Shown: one piece after another, positions 20,927-29,033 of the stretch
Layout: every line of letters begins with the position of its first letter
Position numbering within the stretch: the first letter of the stretch is position 1
Origin: CALRGE01 sp964360635
Lineage (GTDB): Bacteria; Patescibacteriota; Gracilibacteria; UBA1369; 2-02-FULL-48-14
Length of the DNA: 38,694 nt
Direction of reading: 5' to 3'
Assembly (NCBI GenBank): GCA_964360635.1
Contig: CAYHXO010000018.1
Location: 1-38,694, forward strand
The notes under the pieces: model-generated
Told to the model about the DNA's origin: nothing
Databases searched by the model: none
Seen by the model: only the letters and a program-made list of their open reading frames with translations
Position numbers and translations under genes: made by a program

Positions 20927-21333
20927 TTTTCAGGGAAAATCGACATCAGCCACTTCTGTCCTGACTTTTTATTTTCCTTGATTTGAATAAAAAATATCTG
21001 ATTATCTTTAGTAACGGCAGTAAATCTATAAAAAATTTCCGAGGATTTAACACCTTTAGCTGTCAGTATAGGCTCAGATTTTGAATTTGAAATAAACTCA
21101 ACAGCTACAGGAAAAAGAGAAACTCTTCTCTCCCTTTCATTTTTATTTTTTTGATGTAAATGAATCCAAAATAATTCTAAAAATATCTTTTGATTTTCGA
21201 AATATTTGGACCGGACATATGGTCTGCGTTTTGATTTAGCCTTAATAGTTTTATAAAAGTTAAAAGCTTTTTTATAAATTTCAGGATAATTTGTTCCTTT
21301 AACTGTTGAAGTTTTAAGCCGATTATTTTGCAT
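20923..21333 (-). CDS. Hypothetical protein, basic, possibly nuclease/toxin-like
   Basis: 136 aa from ATG 21333; the frame extends to a TTG at 21423 but the added residues look like translated promoter. Features: KSKRRPYVRSKYFENQKIFLELFW, then ERERRVSLFPVAVEFI, and a C-terminal sheet-like part YRFTAVTKDNQIFFIQIKENKK with SGQKWLMSIFP. The final strands resemble small RelE/PBECR-type nuclease folds in mobile elements, but this is a weak impression, not an identification. It is very basic. Tandem TTCAGG boxes lie 47-68 bases upstream of the start, a spacing nearly identical to that at the mazF-like gene. Confidence 0.6.
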   Translation of the reverse strand: MQNNRLKTSTVKGTNYPEIYKKAFNFYKTIKAKSKRRPYVRSKYFENQKIFLELFWIHLHQKNKNERERRVSLFPVAVEFISNSKSEPILTAKGVKSSEIFYRFTAVTKDNQIFFIQIKENKKSGQKWLMSIFPEK

Positions 21334-21379
21334 ATTTTTTTTACGAATAAAAAGTCTAGCATAAACAAATAGCAATAAT

Positions 21380-21401
21380 CCTGAATTATTCCTGAATATT
21401 T
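21380..21401 (-). promoter_or_regulatory. Tandem 11-bp TTCAGG boxes, copy B
   Basis: Minus strand AAATATTCAGG then AATAATTCAGG, directly adjacent. The second TTCAGG lies 16 bases before TATGCT, so it occupies the -35 position of the putative promoter of the hypothetical gene at 21333. Confidence 0.5.
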
Positions 21402-21461
21402 TAAGTCTAGCTAGCCAGATCAAAAAAAGATTTCAAATTGGTAGAATTCAAGTACAAGCAT

Positions 21462-21489
21462 TTGACAGAGTGGGGGGGTATGTTAGAAT
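21462..21489 (+). promoter_or_regulatory. Promoter with G7 tract in the spacer
   Basis: TTGACA (21462-21467), 16-base spacer containing seven consecutive G (21472-21478), TAGAAT (21484-21489). Gain or loss of a G would change the -35/-10 spacing to 17 or 15, a known design for phase-variable promoters. It drives the 197-aa gene at 21516. Confidence 0.65.
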
Positions 21490-21515
21490 AGTAAGATTTA
21501 ATAACAAAAAATCCT

Positions 21516-22109
21516 ATGTCCAGACGACTATTGCCTGAAGGAGGCTCCCAAAATACCGATACAAGCGAAGAACGAACTCCGAGAGATCCAAAAGAAGAGA
21601 AACTGGATGCTATTAAACAAAAAGAGCTAATGAAGGCAGAGGAAGAAGCGAGACGGGAGGAGCGAAAAGAATGGAGAGAAAAGAGAAGAGAGGGGAAAAA
21701 GAGACAGGAGTCTATGAAAAAAGCTGAAGCTGCCGATCGAAAGCAAGAAAATCTGGAAAATATATTAGATTGGCCCGAAGAAAAACTTTTAACAAAAAAA
21801 GATGCTGAATTTCTACTATTACACTACTCTGACAAAAATGATGATGGTGAGAATTTTGTAACAGCAAAACAAGTACAACAAATTAATGCATATTTATTCA
21901 AGGCATATGATTTAGGCAGTTTAGATCCTCAATTGACAATCGATAGCATGAAAATTGGCCTTGATCCCAGAAATGGGTGCGGTATTGTCATAACTAGTAG
22001 TGGGAAAGCCGTCTTTGTCGATTTCGGATGGGATGAACATTATGGAATACCGAAAAAGGCGGTATTGGATCTCAAATACGGAACGGCTGATATTGCGAGA
22101 ATACGCTAA
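21516..22109 (+). CDS. Unknown 197-aa protein with charged N-terminal helix
   Basis: Not recognised. Residues about 20-75 are a highly charged Arg/Lys/Glu helix (EEEARREERKEWREKRREGK), likely a single alpha helix or coiled coil. The C-terminal part (about 85-197) appears globular, with KDAEFLLLHYSDKNDDGENF and a strand-rich end GCGIVITSSGKAVFVDFGWDE. No signal peptide or membrane segment. It has its own promoter with the G7 spacer, so expression may vary between cells. Confidence 0.65.
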   Translation: MSRRLLPEGGSQNTDTSEERTPRDPKEEKLDAIKQKELMKAEEEARREERKEWREKRREGKKRQESMKKAEAADRKQENLENILDWPEEKLLTKKDAEFLLLHYSDKNDDGENFVTAKQVQQINAYLFKAYDLGSLDPQLTIDSMKIGLDPRNGCGIVITSSGKAVFVDFGWDEHYGIPKKAVLDLKYGTADIARIR

Positions 22110-22132
22110 GATAATTAGAATAATCTGTACGC

Positions 22133-22210
22133 TTAACTGTACATTTCACCACCATCCCTACCTGATAAAAACTGTCCCCGGGGAGGAACGTATTGTTAAC
22201 TGTACGTTTC
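22133..22210 (+). promoter_or_regulatory. Two TTAACTGTAC repeats and promoter of antitoxin gene
   Basis: TTAACTGTACATTTC (22133-22147) and TTAACTGTACGTTTC (22196-22210) differ at one base. The second overlaps a possible promoter, TTGTTA (22193-22198) with 18 bases to TAAAAT (22217-22222). GTTAAC and GTAC are self-complementary cores, suited to a dimeric repressor such as the antitoxin itself. Confidence 0.5.
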
Positions 22211-22243
22211 GCGTGGTAAAATCAACCCAATTTAAAAATCGAT

Positions 22244-22429
22244 ATGTTCAAACCAGAATACAACAGCGTCGTGATGGGAGTGACAGAATTCCGCACAAAA
22301 GTTCCCGAAGTCCTCAAGCAATTAGAGAAAAAACATAAAGTAATCTTGATGAAACGCGGCTATCCAGTCGCAGTTTTACAGAGCTACAAAGAGTTTAAAG
22401 ATAAAGAAGATTTCTTGAAGATGCTTTAA
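22244..22429 (+). CDS. Phd/YefM-family antitoxin, orphan
   Basis: 61 aa. The core reads MGVTEFRTKVPEVLKQLEKKHKVILMKRGYPVAVLQSYKEFK, the typical Phd/YefM N-terminal DNA-binding fold (an FR..VPEVL helix followed by the RGYPVAVL strand pair). Such proteins bind DNA as dimers and neutralise a RelE/Doc-type toxin with a C-terminal tail; here the tail is short (DKEDFLKML). No toxin gene follows: the next gene is sod on the opposite strand, its stop overlapping this gene's 3' end by 4 bases. It may be a solitary regulator or have lost its toxin. Confidence 0.8.
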   Translation: MFKPEYNSVVMGVTEFRTKVPEVLKQLEKKHKVILMKRGYPVAVLQSYKEFKDKEDFLKML

Positions 22430-23004
22430 ACAGCAAACCTCTCATTCAACACCTTCCAATTGATATTCTTCAGGAATGCAGTGATGTAGTCAGCCTTTTT
22501 AATGCCGTAATCAATCATGAAAGCATGTTCCCAACAGTCCATTGCCATGATTATTTTTTGCTGAACCGGCAGACCGATGTGGTGTTCAAACATGATGTAA
22601 TTGTGAACAGTTTTATCAACCATGTTGTAAGTTGTAATAACCCAACCCGGAGTTGATCCACCACATGCCTTCAAATCAGATTCCCAAGCTTCAATAGAAC
22701 CGAAAGATGCAATGATCGCAGCTGAAAGTTCTTCGCTCGCAGTCCCACCCTCGCCCAAGTTATCAAAATACATCTCATGCAAATAAGAGCCGTTAAAAGC
22801 AACAGCCTCTCGCCTCTTTAATTCGCTATATTCGCCGTAGGAATAGTTAGCCAAAGCGCGATCAACTTCCTTAAGTTTCTCCTCAATTTCGTTCAGTTTT
22901 TTAACGTATCCGCCGTACAAAGTAAAGTGCGCATCAAGTTGAGCATCTGAAAATCCGGCGAGTTTTCCTTTCAAGTGTGAAAAATCTTTTTGAATGTGTT
23001 GCAT
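22426..23004 (-). CDS. sod: Iron/manganese superoxide dismutase
   Basis: 192 aa. All four metal ligands can be placed: His26 (DAHFTLYGGYV), His76 (FNGSYLHEMYF), Asp156 and His160 (MDCWEHAFMIDYG). It is a divergent member: the usual HH..YV reads AHFTLYGGYV, and the Trp-rich stretch after the second His is YFDNL. It converts superoxide to hydrogen peroxide in the cytosol. It is divergent from bcp with only 21 bases between the starts, which pairs superoxide and peroxide defence. Confidence 0.92.
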   Translation of the reverse strand: MQHIQKDFSHLKGKLAGFSDAQLDAHFTLYGGYVKKLNEIEEKLKEVDRALANYSYGEYSELKRREAVAFNGSYLHEMYFDNLGEGGTASEELSAAIIASFGSIEAWESDLKACGGSTPGWVITTYNMVDKTVHNYIMFEHHIGLPVQQKIIMAMDCWEHAFMIDYGIKKADYITAFLKNINWKVLNERFAV

Positions 23005-23025
23005 AAATAAATTGTTATAGGCAAA

Positions 23026-23481
23026 ATGCTAACAGATACTAACACAAATTCAATGCTCGATGTAGACGACAAAATTCCTAGCGCCGTAGGCGGCATTGGC
23101 GGCAAAAAAGTTGTGCTATATTTTTACCCAAAAGACGATACCCCTGGCTGTACAAAAGAGGCATGCACTTTTAGAGATTTAAAATCAGATTTTGCAAAAG
23201 CCGGAGCAATAATAATTGGTGTGAGCAAAGACGCAGAAAAATCTCACAGTAAATTTAAAGAAAAATATGGACTGAATTTTGATCTAATTGCTGATGAAGA
23301 TGGAAAACTTTGTGAAGCATTCGGCGTCTGGCAAGAAAAATCTTTCATGGGCAAAAAATATATGGGAATCGTAAGATCAACTTTCTTGGCAGACTCCGCC
23401 GGCACTATAAAAAAAGTTTGGCGTGACCTGAAAGTTGAAGGCCACATGGAAGAAGTATTAAAAGAAGCAGAAAGTTTGTAA
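23026..23481 (+). CDS. bcp: Thioredoxin-dependent peroxiredoxin, Bcp/PrxQ type
   Basis: 151 aa. YFYPKDDTPGCTKEACTFRD has the peroxidatic Cys42 and resolving Cys47 four residues apart in between, the PrxQ pattern. FGVWQEKSFMGKKYMGIVRSTFL is the usual Bcp stretch with the active-site Arg. The N-terminus is shorter than normal (VDDKIPSAVGGIGGKKVV in place of the canonical APDF strand). It reduces peroxides with thioredoxin. Confidence 0.93.
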   Translation: MLTDTNTNSMLDVDDKIPSAVGGIGGKKVVLYFYPKDDTPGCTKEACTFRDLKSDFAKAGAIIIGVSKDAEKSHSKFKEKYGLNFDLIADEDGKLCEAFGVWQEKSFMGKKYMGIVRSTFLADSAGTIKKVWRDLKVEGHMEEVLKEAESL

Positions 23482-23486
23482 CAACC

Positions 23487-23505
23487 ACGTGCGCAGCACG
23501 TTTAT
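23487..23505 (+). terminator. Possible weak terminator after bcp
   Basis: ACGTGC-GCA-GCACGT, a perfect 6-bp stem with a 3-base loop, followed by TTATAAAAA. The T-run is short, so termination may be partial. Confidence 0.4.
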
Positions 23506-23526
23506 AAAAAGAGAACCCACAAAACT

Positions 23527-23967
23527 ATGAAAAAAACATTCGATCTAAGTGAAGCAAATAAAGCACTAATTTTTATTAAACCTATTGTCCTAGATATTCA
23601 AAAAACCTGGACTGAACTGAATGCAGCAAAAAGTGTACTCGAGCTTGAGATTACAAACGGAAAAAATTTAAGCGAGACTCAGTTAATTCAAATGGAGCAA
23701 GAAATCCAGAATAATTTAAAACGCATTGAGCACTACATGCAAGAACTTGAACAAGTTGGCTGCGTATTTAAAGATTTTGGAAAAGGTGTTGTGGACTTTC
23801 CAAGCTTTTACAAAAATAATGAGATTTTCCTTTGCTGGCATTGTGATGAAGAAACAGTTTCAAACTGGCATTTCACTGACGCCGGCTTTGACGGCAGAAG
23901 AGAAATAGATGAAGAATTTAAAATTTGGAATAGCAAGGAGCCAAATATAGAACCAACACTTGCATAA
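23527..23967 (+). CDS. DUF2203 family protein
   Basis: 146 aa. The N-terminal helices (SEANKALIFIKPIVLDIQKTW) are followed by the family C-terminal signature: GCVFKDFGKGVVDFPSFYKNNEIFLCWHCDEETVSNWHFTDAGFDGRREI, matching the usual GLVDFPA...LCWKLGE..I.WWH...AGFAGRQ. The function of the family is unknown. It sits 15 bases before pepA and may be co-transcribed with it and bcp. Confidence 0.85.
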   Translation: MKKTFDLSEANKALIFIKPIVLDIQKTWTELNAAKSVLELEITNGKNLSETQLIQMEQEIQNNLKRIEHYMQELEQVGCVFKDFGKGVVDFPSFYKNNEIFLCWHCDEETVSNWHFTDAGFDGRREIDEEFKIWNSKEPNIEPTLA

Positions 23968-23981
23968 CCCACGCCCACCAT

Positions 23982-25433
23982 ATGAAATTTGAATTAAAAT
24001 CCACACTACCAAAAACAGATCTTCTAATTTTATTATTACAAGAAGACGAAAAAATTTCTCCGGAAGCAAAAAAACTTTTATCAGCAAACGAGTTTGAACA
24101 AATTGAAAAAAGACTAAAAGCAAAAGATTTCACAGGAAAATGCAGCGAAAATATGGTGATTTACGGTGATGATAAAAAATTGATTTTGATGGGAATGGGA
24201 AAAATTGAAAAAGATTGCATTCAACCATATGAAAAAGCGGGGGGAAAATCCGCATCAATCGCAAAACACCTGAAGTCCACACACGTTAGTGTACTTATCG
24301 ACGAAAAAAACCTCGCTGAATATTTGAACGGTTTTGTTCTTGGAAATTATGAATTTAATCAATTCAAAAAAGTTGATAAAGATGCAACAAAAATTGAGAG
24401 CCTGACAGCAATTTGTGAGAAAAATCCAAACACGCAAGCTGCGCTTGTGTTCGCCGAATATTTTGACGAAGGACAAAAACTTATTAGAGACATGGTTAAC
24501 ACACCGGCAGGTTCAAGAAACACTATCGACGTTGCAAATCTTACAAAAGATCTAGCTAAAAAATATGGAATAAAATGTACAGTTTATGATGAAAAGGAAT
24601 TGAAGAAAATGGGATGTGGTGCAATTTTGGGAGTCGGTCGTGGAAGTGAATATCCACCACGTTTAATCACGCTTGAATACAATTATAAGAGTAAAGCAAA
24701 GGCTCCGTCGATCGCTTTCGTGGGCAAAGGAATAACCTTTGACACCGGTGGACTTAACATTAAACCGACAGGACATATTGAAACAATGAAACTCGATCTT
24801 GCAGGTGCAATCACAGTTCTAGCAACAATGATAATAATTGCTCGATCAAAACTTCAGGGAAACTTTGTGGGAGTTATGGCAATGGCGGAAAACGCAGTTT
24901 CAGATAGATCAATGCACCCTGGCGACATCTTAAAAGCTTACAACGGAAAAACTATCGAAGTTCTAAATACTGATGCAGAAGGCCGACTTGTTTTGGCAGA
25001 TGCACTTGCCTTCACCGAAGACAAATTCAAGCCACAGAAAATGGTGGATGTTGCGACTCTCACAGGAGCAGTAACTGTAGCTTTGGGCTATCACATAAGC
25101 GGAATTATGGGCAACAATGAAGATTTCATTAAAGAAATTATGGATTCTGCAAAAGATGCAAAAGAAAGAATGTGGGTCTTGCCAATGGACAAGGATTTCG
25201 TTGAAGCAACAAAGGGCGAAATTAGCGATACAAAAAATGCCACTGATGGTGTTCGTGCCGGTGCAACAATGGGAGCAGCATTCCTTCAACAATTCGTTGA
25301 AAAAACAAACTGGGCTCATATTGATATTGGTGGAACTGGCTGGGTTGAAAAACCAAGCTCAACAATAAAATTCGGTGGAACTGCTGTAATTCTCAGAACA
25401 TTCTGGGAGCTTGCAAAAAGAAATTCTATCTAA
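23982..25433 (+). CDS. pepA: Leucyl aminopeptidase, M17 family
   Basis: 483 aa. The C-terminal catalytic domain has IAFVGKGITFDTGGLNIKP (metal-binding Lys and Asp), the M17 signature NTDAEGRLVLADAL (about residue 329-342) and KNATDGVRAGATMGAAFLQQF. The N-terminal domain is shortened and divergent, as usual in the family. It is a hexameric di-metal exopeptidase of the cytosol that recycles peptides, useful in an organism relying on imported amino acids. Its last 8 bases overlap the 35-aa ORF on the other strand. Confidence 0.95.
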   Translation: MKFELKSTLPKTDLLILLLQEDEKISPEAKKLLSANEFEQIEKRLKAKDFTGKCSENMVIYGDDKKLILMGMGKIEKDCIQPYEKAGGKSASIAKHLKSTHVSVLIDEKNLAEYLNGFVLGNYEFNQFKKVDKDATKIESLTAICEKNPNTQAALVFAEYFDEGQKLIRDMVNTPAGSRNTIDVANLTKDLAKKYGIKCTVYDEKELKKMGCGAILGVGRGSEYPPRLITLEYNYKSKAKAPSIAFVGKGITFDTGGLNIKPTGHIETMKLDLAGAITVLATMIIIARSKLQGNFVGVMAMAENAVSDRSMHPGDILKAYNGKTIEVLNTDAEGRLVLADALAFTEDKFKPQKMVDVATLTGAVTVALGYHISGIMGNNEDFIKEIMDSAKDAKERMWVLPMDKDFVEATKGEISDTKNATDGVRAGATMGAAFLQQFVEKTNWAHIDIGGTGWVEKPSSTIKFGGTAVILRTFWELAKRNSI

Positions 25434-25533
25434 ATAGAACCATCGCCAACAAATAACCAAGTCCCCAAGAACCGGTAATGATTGAGGCTGTTATTAATAT
25501 AAATTTCCAAATTGGCGTCGAATTTTTTGACAT
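25426..25533 (-). CDS. Small single-span membrane protein, 35 aa
   Basis: From ATG 25533 the frame gives MSKNSTPIWK followed by one hydrophobic helix of about 20 residues (FILITASIITGSWGLGYLLA) and MVLFR. It begins 3 bases after the stop of the AI-2E family permease gene, so it probably shares its transcript. It is a small protein with Lys before and Arg after the helix; its function is unknown. Support is position, clean reading and topology only. Confidence 0.5.
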   Translation of the reverse strand: MSKNSTPIWKFILITASIITGSWGLGYLLAMVLFR

Positions 25534-25536
25534 ATA

Positions 25537-26649
25537 TTAAATTTTTAAAATCTCTTTATATTCAAGACGATAAATATGGTAAATCGTTAGAGCTAAACTC
25601 AAAATGAGCGGCCCGAACACAATACCCTTCAATCCGAACACAAATAAACCGCCAATAACTACCAAGAAAGTGGCAAGTGGGTGCATGTTAGCCTCTTTTC
25701 CAATCATGAATGGCTTAACAAAATTATCAACTGTTGAAACTAAAATAAATCCCCAAACAAACAAAAATATAGCACTATTAACACTTCCATTCATCAATAA
25801 ACCGATACAAATTGGAATCCAAATGATTGAAGCACCTATATATGGAACAAGTGAAGCAAAAGCCATCATTGTACCCCAAAACGCAATATATTGAACGCCA
25901 ACAATTTGTAAACCAATTGCTCCAATAACACCCTGAACAATTGAAGATCCAAATCCACCCACAGCAATTCCATAAATTGTAGTTTTCAATTTTGATTCAA
26001 TTTCATTCTCATATTTAATTGGCAAAGGACTCAAAACTTTCACGTAAGCTTTAATACGATTCCCATCTTTAAAGAAATAGAAAATGGTAGTCATTATCAA
26101 AATAAACTGTATAAAAGAATCACCCAAACCTTTTGCAAAATTTGCACTTTGACCTACTAAAAATGAACTAACGGTTTGTATTGCATCTTTAATGACTCCA
26201 ACAATATCAATATTAAGATTTTTTAAAATTCTTGTTAGATTATATTTTTCATTTAGATTATCAAGAAAAGGGCCGACTAATGGATATTTCTGGAATTGCT
26301 CTGCATCTATATTTGAGATATCAAAACTTAGTGCCCTTGACTCAATCAATTCATATGCAGATACAGCCTCTTGTCCAATAAAAAGAATAAAAAGCGTTAA
26401 TGGTATAAGGAAAATCATAAGTACTAAAATAGTACTTATCGCGGCCGCAGTTGACTCGTGCTTAGATAAAACTTTCAAGAATAACTTGTGGAGAGGAGAA
26501 AAAATAACAGTAATTAAAAGTGCATAAACAATCACATCAAAAAAAGGTGAAACCACCCAAAGCAAAAGCCCTGTAACCACAAGCACAGCTGAAATCAAAA
26601 AATATCTTGAGACATCTGGCAAAACTAAATTTTTTCTTAAGGATGGCAT
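25537..26649 (-). CDS. AI-2E family transporter (PerM/TqsA-like permease)
   Basis: 370 aa, the usual length. About eight membrane helices; helices 1-2 (FLISAVLVVTGLLLWVVSPF, VIVYALLITVIFSPLHKLFLK), a central extracytoplasmic part (residues about 95-165) and the family C-terminal half FWGTMMAFASLVPYIGASIIWIP and VDNFVKPFMIGKEANMHPLATFLVVIGGLFVFGLKGIVFGP. The family includes TqsA (autoinducer-2 export) and sodium/proton antiporters, so the substrate cannot be stated. It lies 12 bases downstream of the sugar-nucleotide reductase. Confidence 0.93.
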   Translation of the reverse strand: MPSLRKNLVLPDVSRYFLISAVLVVTGLLLWVVSPFFDVIVYALLITVIFSPLHKLFLKVLSKHESTAAAISTILVLMIFLIPLTLFILFIGQEAVSAYELIESRALSFDISNIDAEQFQKYPLVGPFLDNLNEKYNLTRILKNLNIDIVGVIKDAIQTVSSFLVGQSANFAKGLGDSFIQFILIMTTIFYFFKDGNRIKAYVKVLSPLPIKYENEIESKLKTTIYGIAVGGFGSSIVQGVIGAIGLQIVGVQYIAFWGTMMAFASLVPYIGASIIWIPICIGLLMNGSVNSAIFLFVWGFILVSTVDNFVKPFMIGKEANMHPLATFLVVIGGLFVFGLKGIVFGPLILSLALTIYHIYRLEYKEILKI

Positions 26650-26661
26650 GTACCTAATATA

Positions 26662-27504
26662 TCACGCCGCTTTAGCTTTCTCCAAGTTTTCTTTGTATTT
26701 GTAAAGTGAATCTAGAACCGCCTCTTTTACAGGTCGAATTTTTATTCCTTCAGCTTCAAGTTTTTTTGTAGACAGACCACAATTTGATCTCTTTGCTTTT
26801 GTAATTTTTTCCATCTCCTCAACAGAGAAAAGTTCATAATTATAAGAAGGATCAACAATTTCTTTATACATGTCGAGAATTTCCTGGTGATTTATAGTGC
26901 CCTCATTTGTCACATTATAAATTCCAGTCGCCTTTTTATCAATCAATGCCTTTCCAACCTGCAAAAAATCATCAATAACACTCACGGAATTCGGAATCGA
27001 AATAACTTTTGGATACTTTGTTATTTTTGTAATGAAATTTCTCTCACCAGGCTCTCCATCTAATGGCATTCGAAGCCGCAATTGAAGGATTGGAAACTCT
27101 TTCATCATCGCTTCACTCCAAGCCTTTGTTTTTGAATAAAAACTTCCGAAAAAATTCGGTGCATCATCTTCATTAAAACCTTCCCCATTTTTATAACCCT
27201 CATAAACACATCCACTTCCCACATGCACCATATAAATTCCCAATTCTTGGCTTGCACGAGCTAAAATCAAAGGCGCAGTCACATTAGAAAAAAGTGTCTC
27301 GGTTTTATGATCTTCACACCAATCCACATTTGGCCTACCGGTTTTTCCTGCACAATTTATAACGACTGCAGGTCGCACTTTCTCTAACTCAGTCTTAACC
27401 GCAGAATAATCCTCGAGCCTCACATCAGAAAGCATAGCCTCTTCACCCAAAAATTCCTTAAACTTGTTACCGATGTAGCCTTTTCCAAATATCAAATATT
27501 TCAT
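26662..27504 (-). CDS. RmlD-like NAD(P)-dependent sugar-nucleotide reductase
   Basis: 280 aa from ATG 27504 (a TTG three codons earlier is less likely). Rossmann motif LIFGKGYIGNKFKEFLG, then VVINCAGKTGRPNVDWCE, catalytic SGCVYEG and Tyr-x3-Lys as FYSKTKAWSE, and the substrate part LRMPLDGEPGERNFITK. This resembles dTDP-4-dehydrorhamnose reductase and the plant NRS/ER-type enzyme, which make activated deoxysugars for cell-surface glycans. A TATAAT (27515-27520) lies only 10 bases before the ATG, so the mRNA is probably nearly leaderless. The GT-C-like protein at 11720 could use such products, but there is no direct link. Confidence 0.85.
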   Translation of the reverse strand: MKYLIFGKGYIGNKFKEFLGEEAMLSDVRLEDYSAVKTELEKVRPAVVINCAGKTGRPNVDWCEDHKTETLFSNVTAPLILARASQELGIYMVHVGSGCVYEGYKNGEGFNEDDAPNFFGSFYSKTKAWSEAMMKEFPILQLRLRMPLDGEPGERNFITKITKYPKVISIPNSVSVIDDFLQVGKALIDKKATGIYNVTNEGTINHQEILDMYKEIVDPSYNYELFSVEEMEKITKAKRSNCGLSTKKLEAEGIKIRPVKEAVLDSLYKYKENLEKAKAA

Positions 27505-27569
27505 AGTTCGCAAATTATAACATTGAAATTCAGAGAAAAAAACGCTAAATTGCGTTCCATAAAAAATAT

Positions 27570-28547
27570 ATGCGCAGAACGTTAATAGATATCAATCCAT
27601 GGGGTGTCGTGGAAGATTTACACACTGAACCTGATTTGGGCGGAAACCACTTTCCAATAGCAGGATATTTCGCCAAACTTTATAATGAAGGCGATCGTGA
27701 TGTAAAACTATTAAGAGAAAAAGATGACACAATCGAGCTCGACTATTTGAACGAAACAATAAGACTGCGAGTTAAAAGAGTTTTAGGCGGCAATCAATGG
27801 AATGTTTACAAAAATTTAAAAACAATGAAGGCAGAAGGTGTAAGTGCTCATTTTGGGATTCCTGACGAAAAAATAGCAAGAAAAGTTCTTTACGTTCCAG
27901 GCATTCCTGGAAAAATTGACATTAAAAATCCAGATGGAATTGGCAAATTAGTATGGAACCAAGATTTAAAAGACACTGACGTTTTTATAAGTTCTAGCCC
28001 ACCAATTATTGGCGGCGAAGATTATTGGAAAGGTTTACGAGAAGCACTTGCAAGAGACAAGAGCACTGGAATAATCTGGAATCCTCAGAGAAAACAAATT
28101 GCCAAAGGAGGCCTTGCTCCTGAAACATTGAAATCGCTCAAAGGCCGAGTAAAAATTTTACAAGTCAACGAAGCTGAAGGTAGAGAAATGGTACAAAATT
28201 ATCTGCACCGCGATGGTAATATAGATAGACTTAAAGATTTAGTTAGATCTGATTGGACTATCGTTACAAAAGGCGCACAGGGTATTAGAGGATACGTTAA
28301 TGGAAGAATTTGCGAGGTTCCTGCCTCACAAAAAGATATTAATGTTAAGGCAATATTAGGTGAGGATTATTGTGAAGGCATGGATGTTGGCTGTGGAGAT
28401 ATGGTTATGGCCACTCTGATTACTCGGCAAGATAATATACTCGAAGACGCACTGAAATTCGCCTCATTTATGGGCAAAATTCAGTATCATCACCAAGGCT
28501 CCAATATTTCTTCAGTTAAAAGTTTCACTACTCCCGCCGAGCTCTAA
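27570..28547 (+). CDS. PfkB-family carbohydrate kinase
   Basis: 325 aa. The substrate-binding glycine region is VLGGNQWNVYKNLKTMKAEG (about 95). The middle has ILQVNEAEGREM, TIVTKGAQGIRGYVNG, and the anion-hole/catalytic motif near the C-terminus reads MDVGCGDMVMATLIT, where most PfkB kinases have DTxGAGD. The Asp base is retained but the preceding Ala is Cys. It phosphorylates a sugar or nucleoside of unknown identity. Its 3' end overlaps the convergent EVE gene by 36 bases. Confidence 0.82.
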   Translation: MRRTLIDINPWGVVEDLHTEPDLGGNHFPIAGYFAKLYNEGDRDVKLLREKDDTIELDYLNETIRLRVKRVLGGNQWNVYKNLKTMKAEGVSAHFGIPDEKIARKVLYVPGIPGKIDIKNPDGIGKLVWNQDLKDTDVFISSSPPIIGGEDYWKGLREALARDKSTGIIWNPQRKQIAKGGLAPETLKSLKGRVKILQVNEAEGREMVQNYLHRDGNIDRLKDLVRSDWTIVTKGAQGIRGYVNGRICEVPASQKDINVKAILGEDYCEGMDVGCGDMVMATLITRQDNILEDALKFASFMGKIQYHHQGSNISSVKSFTTPAEL

Positions 28548-28928
28548 AATTCTCTGAAATTCCTCTTTGCGAACAGGAGAAACAGATAACCTCGACTGTT
28601 TTAACATTGCCATATCCTTCAAATCGGCACAATTTTTGATCATCTCGAGTGTGACCGGGATTTTTAAACTTTTCACAGGCTCAATATCAAGCATCACCCA
28701 AGCCGGATCATCTTTATCAGGATAAGCAGTTCGCACAATTCGAGCCACACCAACAATTTTCTTCTCATCAACAGAGTGATAAAAGAAAGCTAGATCGCCA
28801 ATTTTCATAGCCTTTAGATTATTTCGTGACTGATAATTTCTAACTCCATTCCAAAAAATACTTTTATCTCGAACAAGGTCATTCCAAGAGTATTTTGACG
28901 CTTCGGTTTTTAAAAGCCAATAATTCAC
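28512..28928 (-). CDS. EVE domain-containing protein
   Basis: 138 aa from a GTG start (MNYWLLKTEASKYSWNDL). The pattern NYWLLK.E.SKYSW, FWNGVRNYQSRNNLKAMKIGDLAFFYHSV and VGVARIVRTAYPD is the EVE fold, a PUA-like reader of modified bases in DNA or RNA. It covers almost the whole protein. The true partner is unknown. Convergent with the PfkB gene, overlapping 36 bases at the 3' ends. Confidence 0.93.
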   Translation of the reverse strand: MNYWLLKTEASKYSWNDLVRDKSIFWNGVRNYQSRNNLKAMKIGDLAFFYHSVDEKKIVGVARIVRTAYPDKDDPAWVMLDIEPVKSLKIPVTLEMIKNCADLKDMAMLKQSRLSVSPVRKEEFQRILELGGSSETFN

Positions 28929-28984
28929 GCAGATAGTTTACTGACTATAAAAATTTTAGACAAAACAGATTCAACTTATTAGCC

Positions 28985-29011
28985 TTGACTTAATTTAATT
29001 TATATTATAGA
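28985..29011 (+). promoter_or_regulatory. Promoter of DEAD-box helicase gene
   Basis: TTGACT (28985-28990), 15-base AT spacer, TATAGA (29006-29011), start codon at 29034. The spacer is short by one or two bases. Confidence 0.5.
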
Positions 29012-29033
29012 GTAGGCCGACTTAATCTAAACA

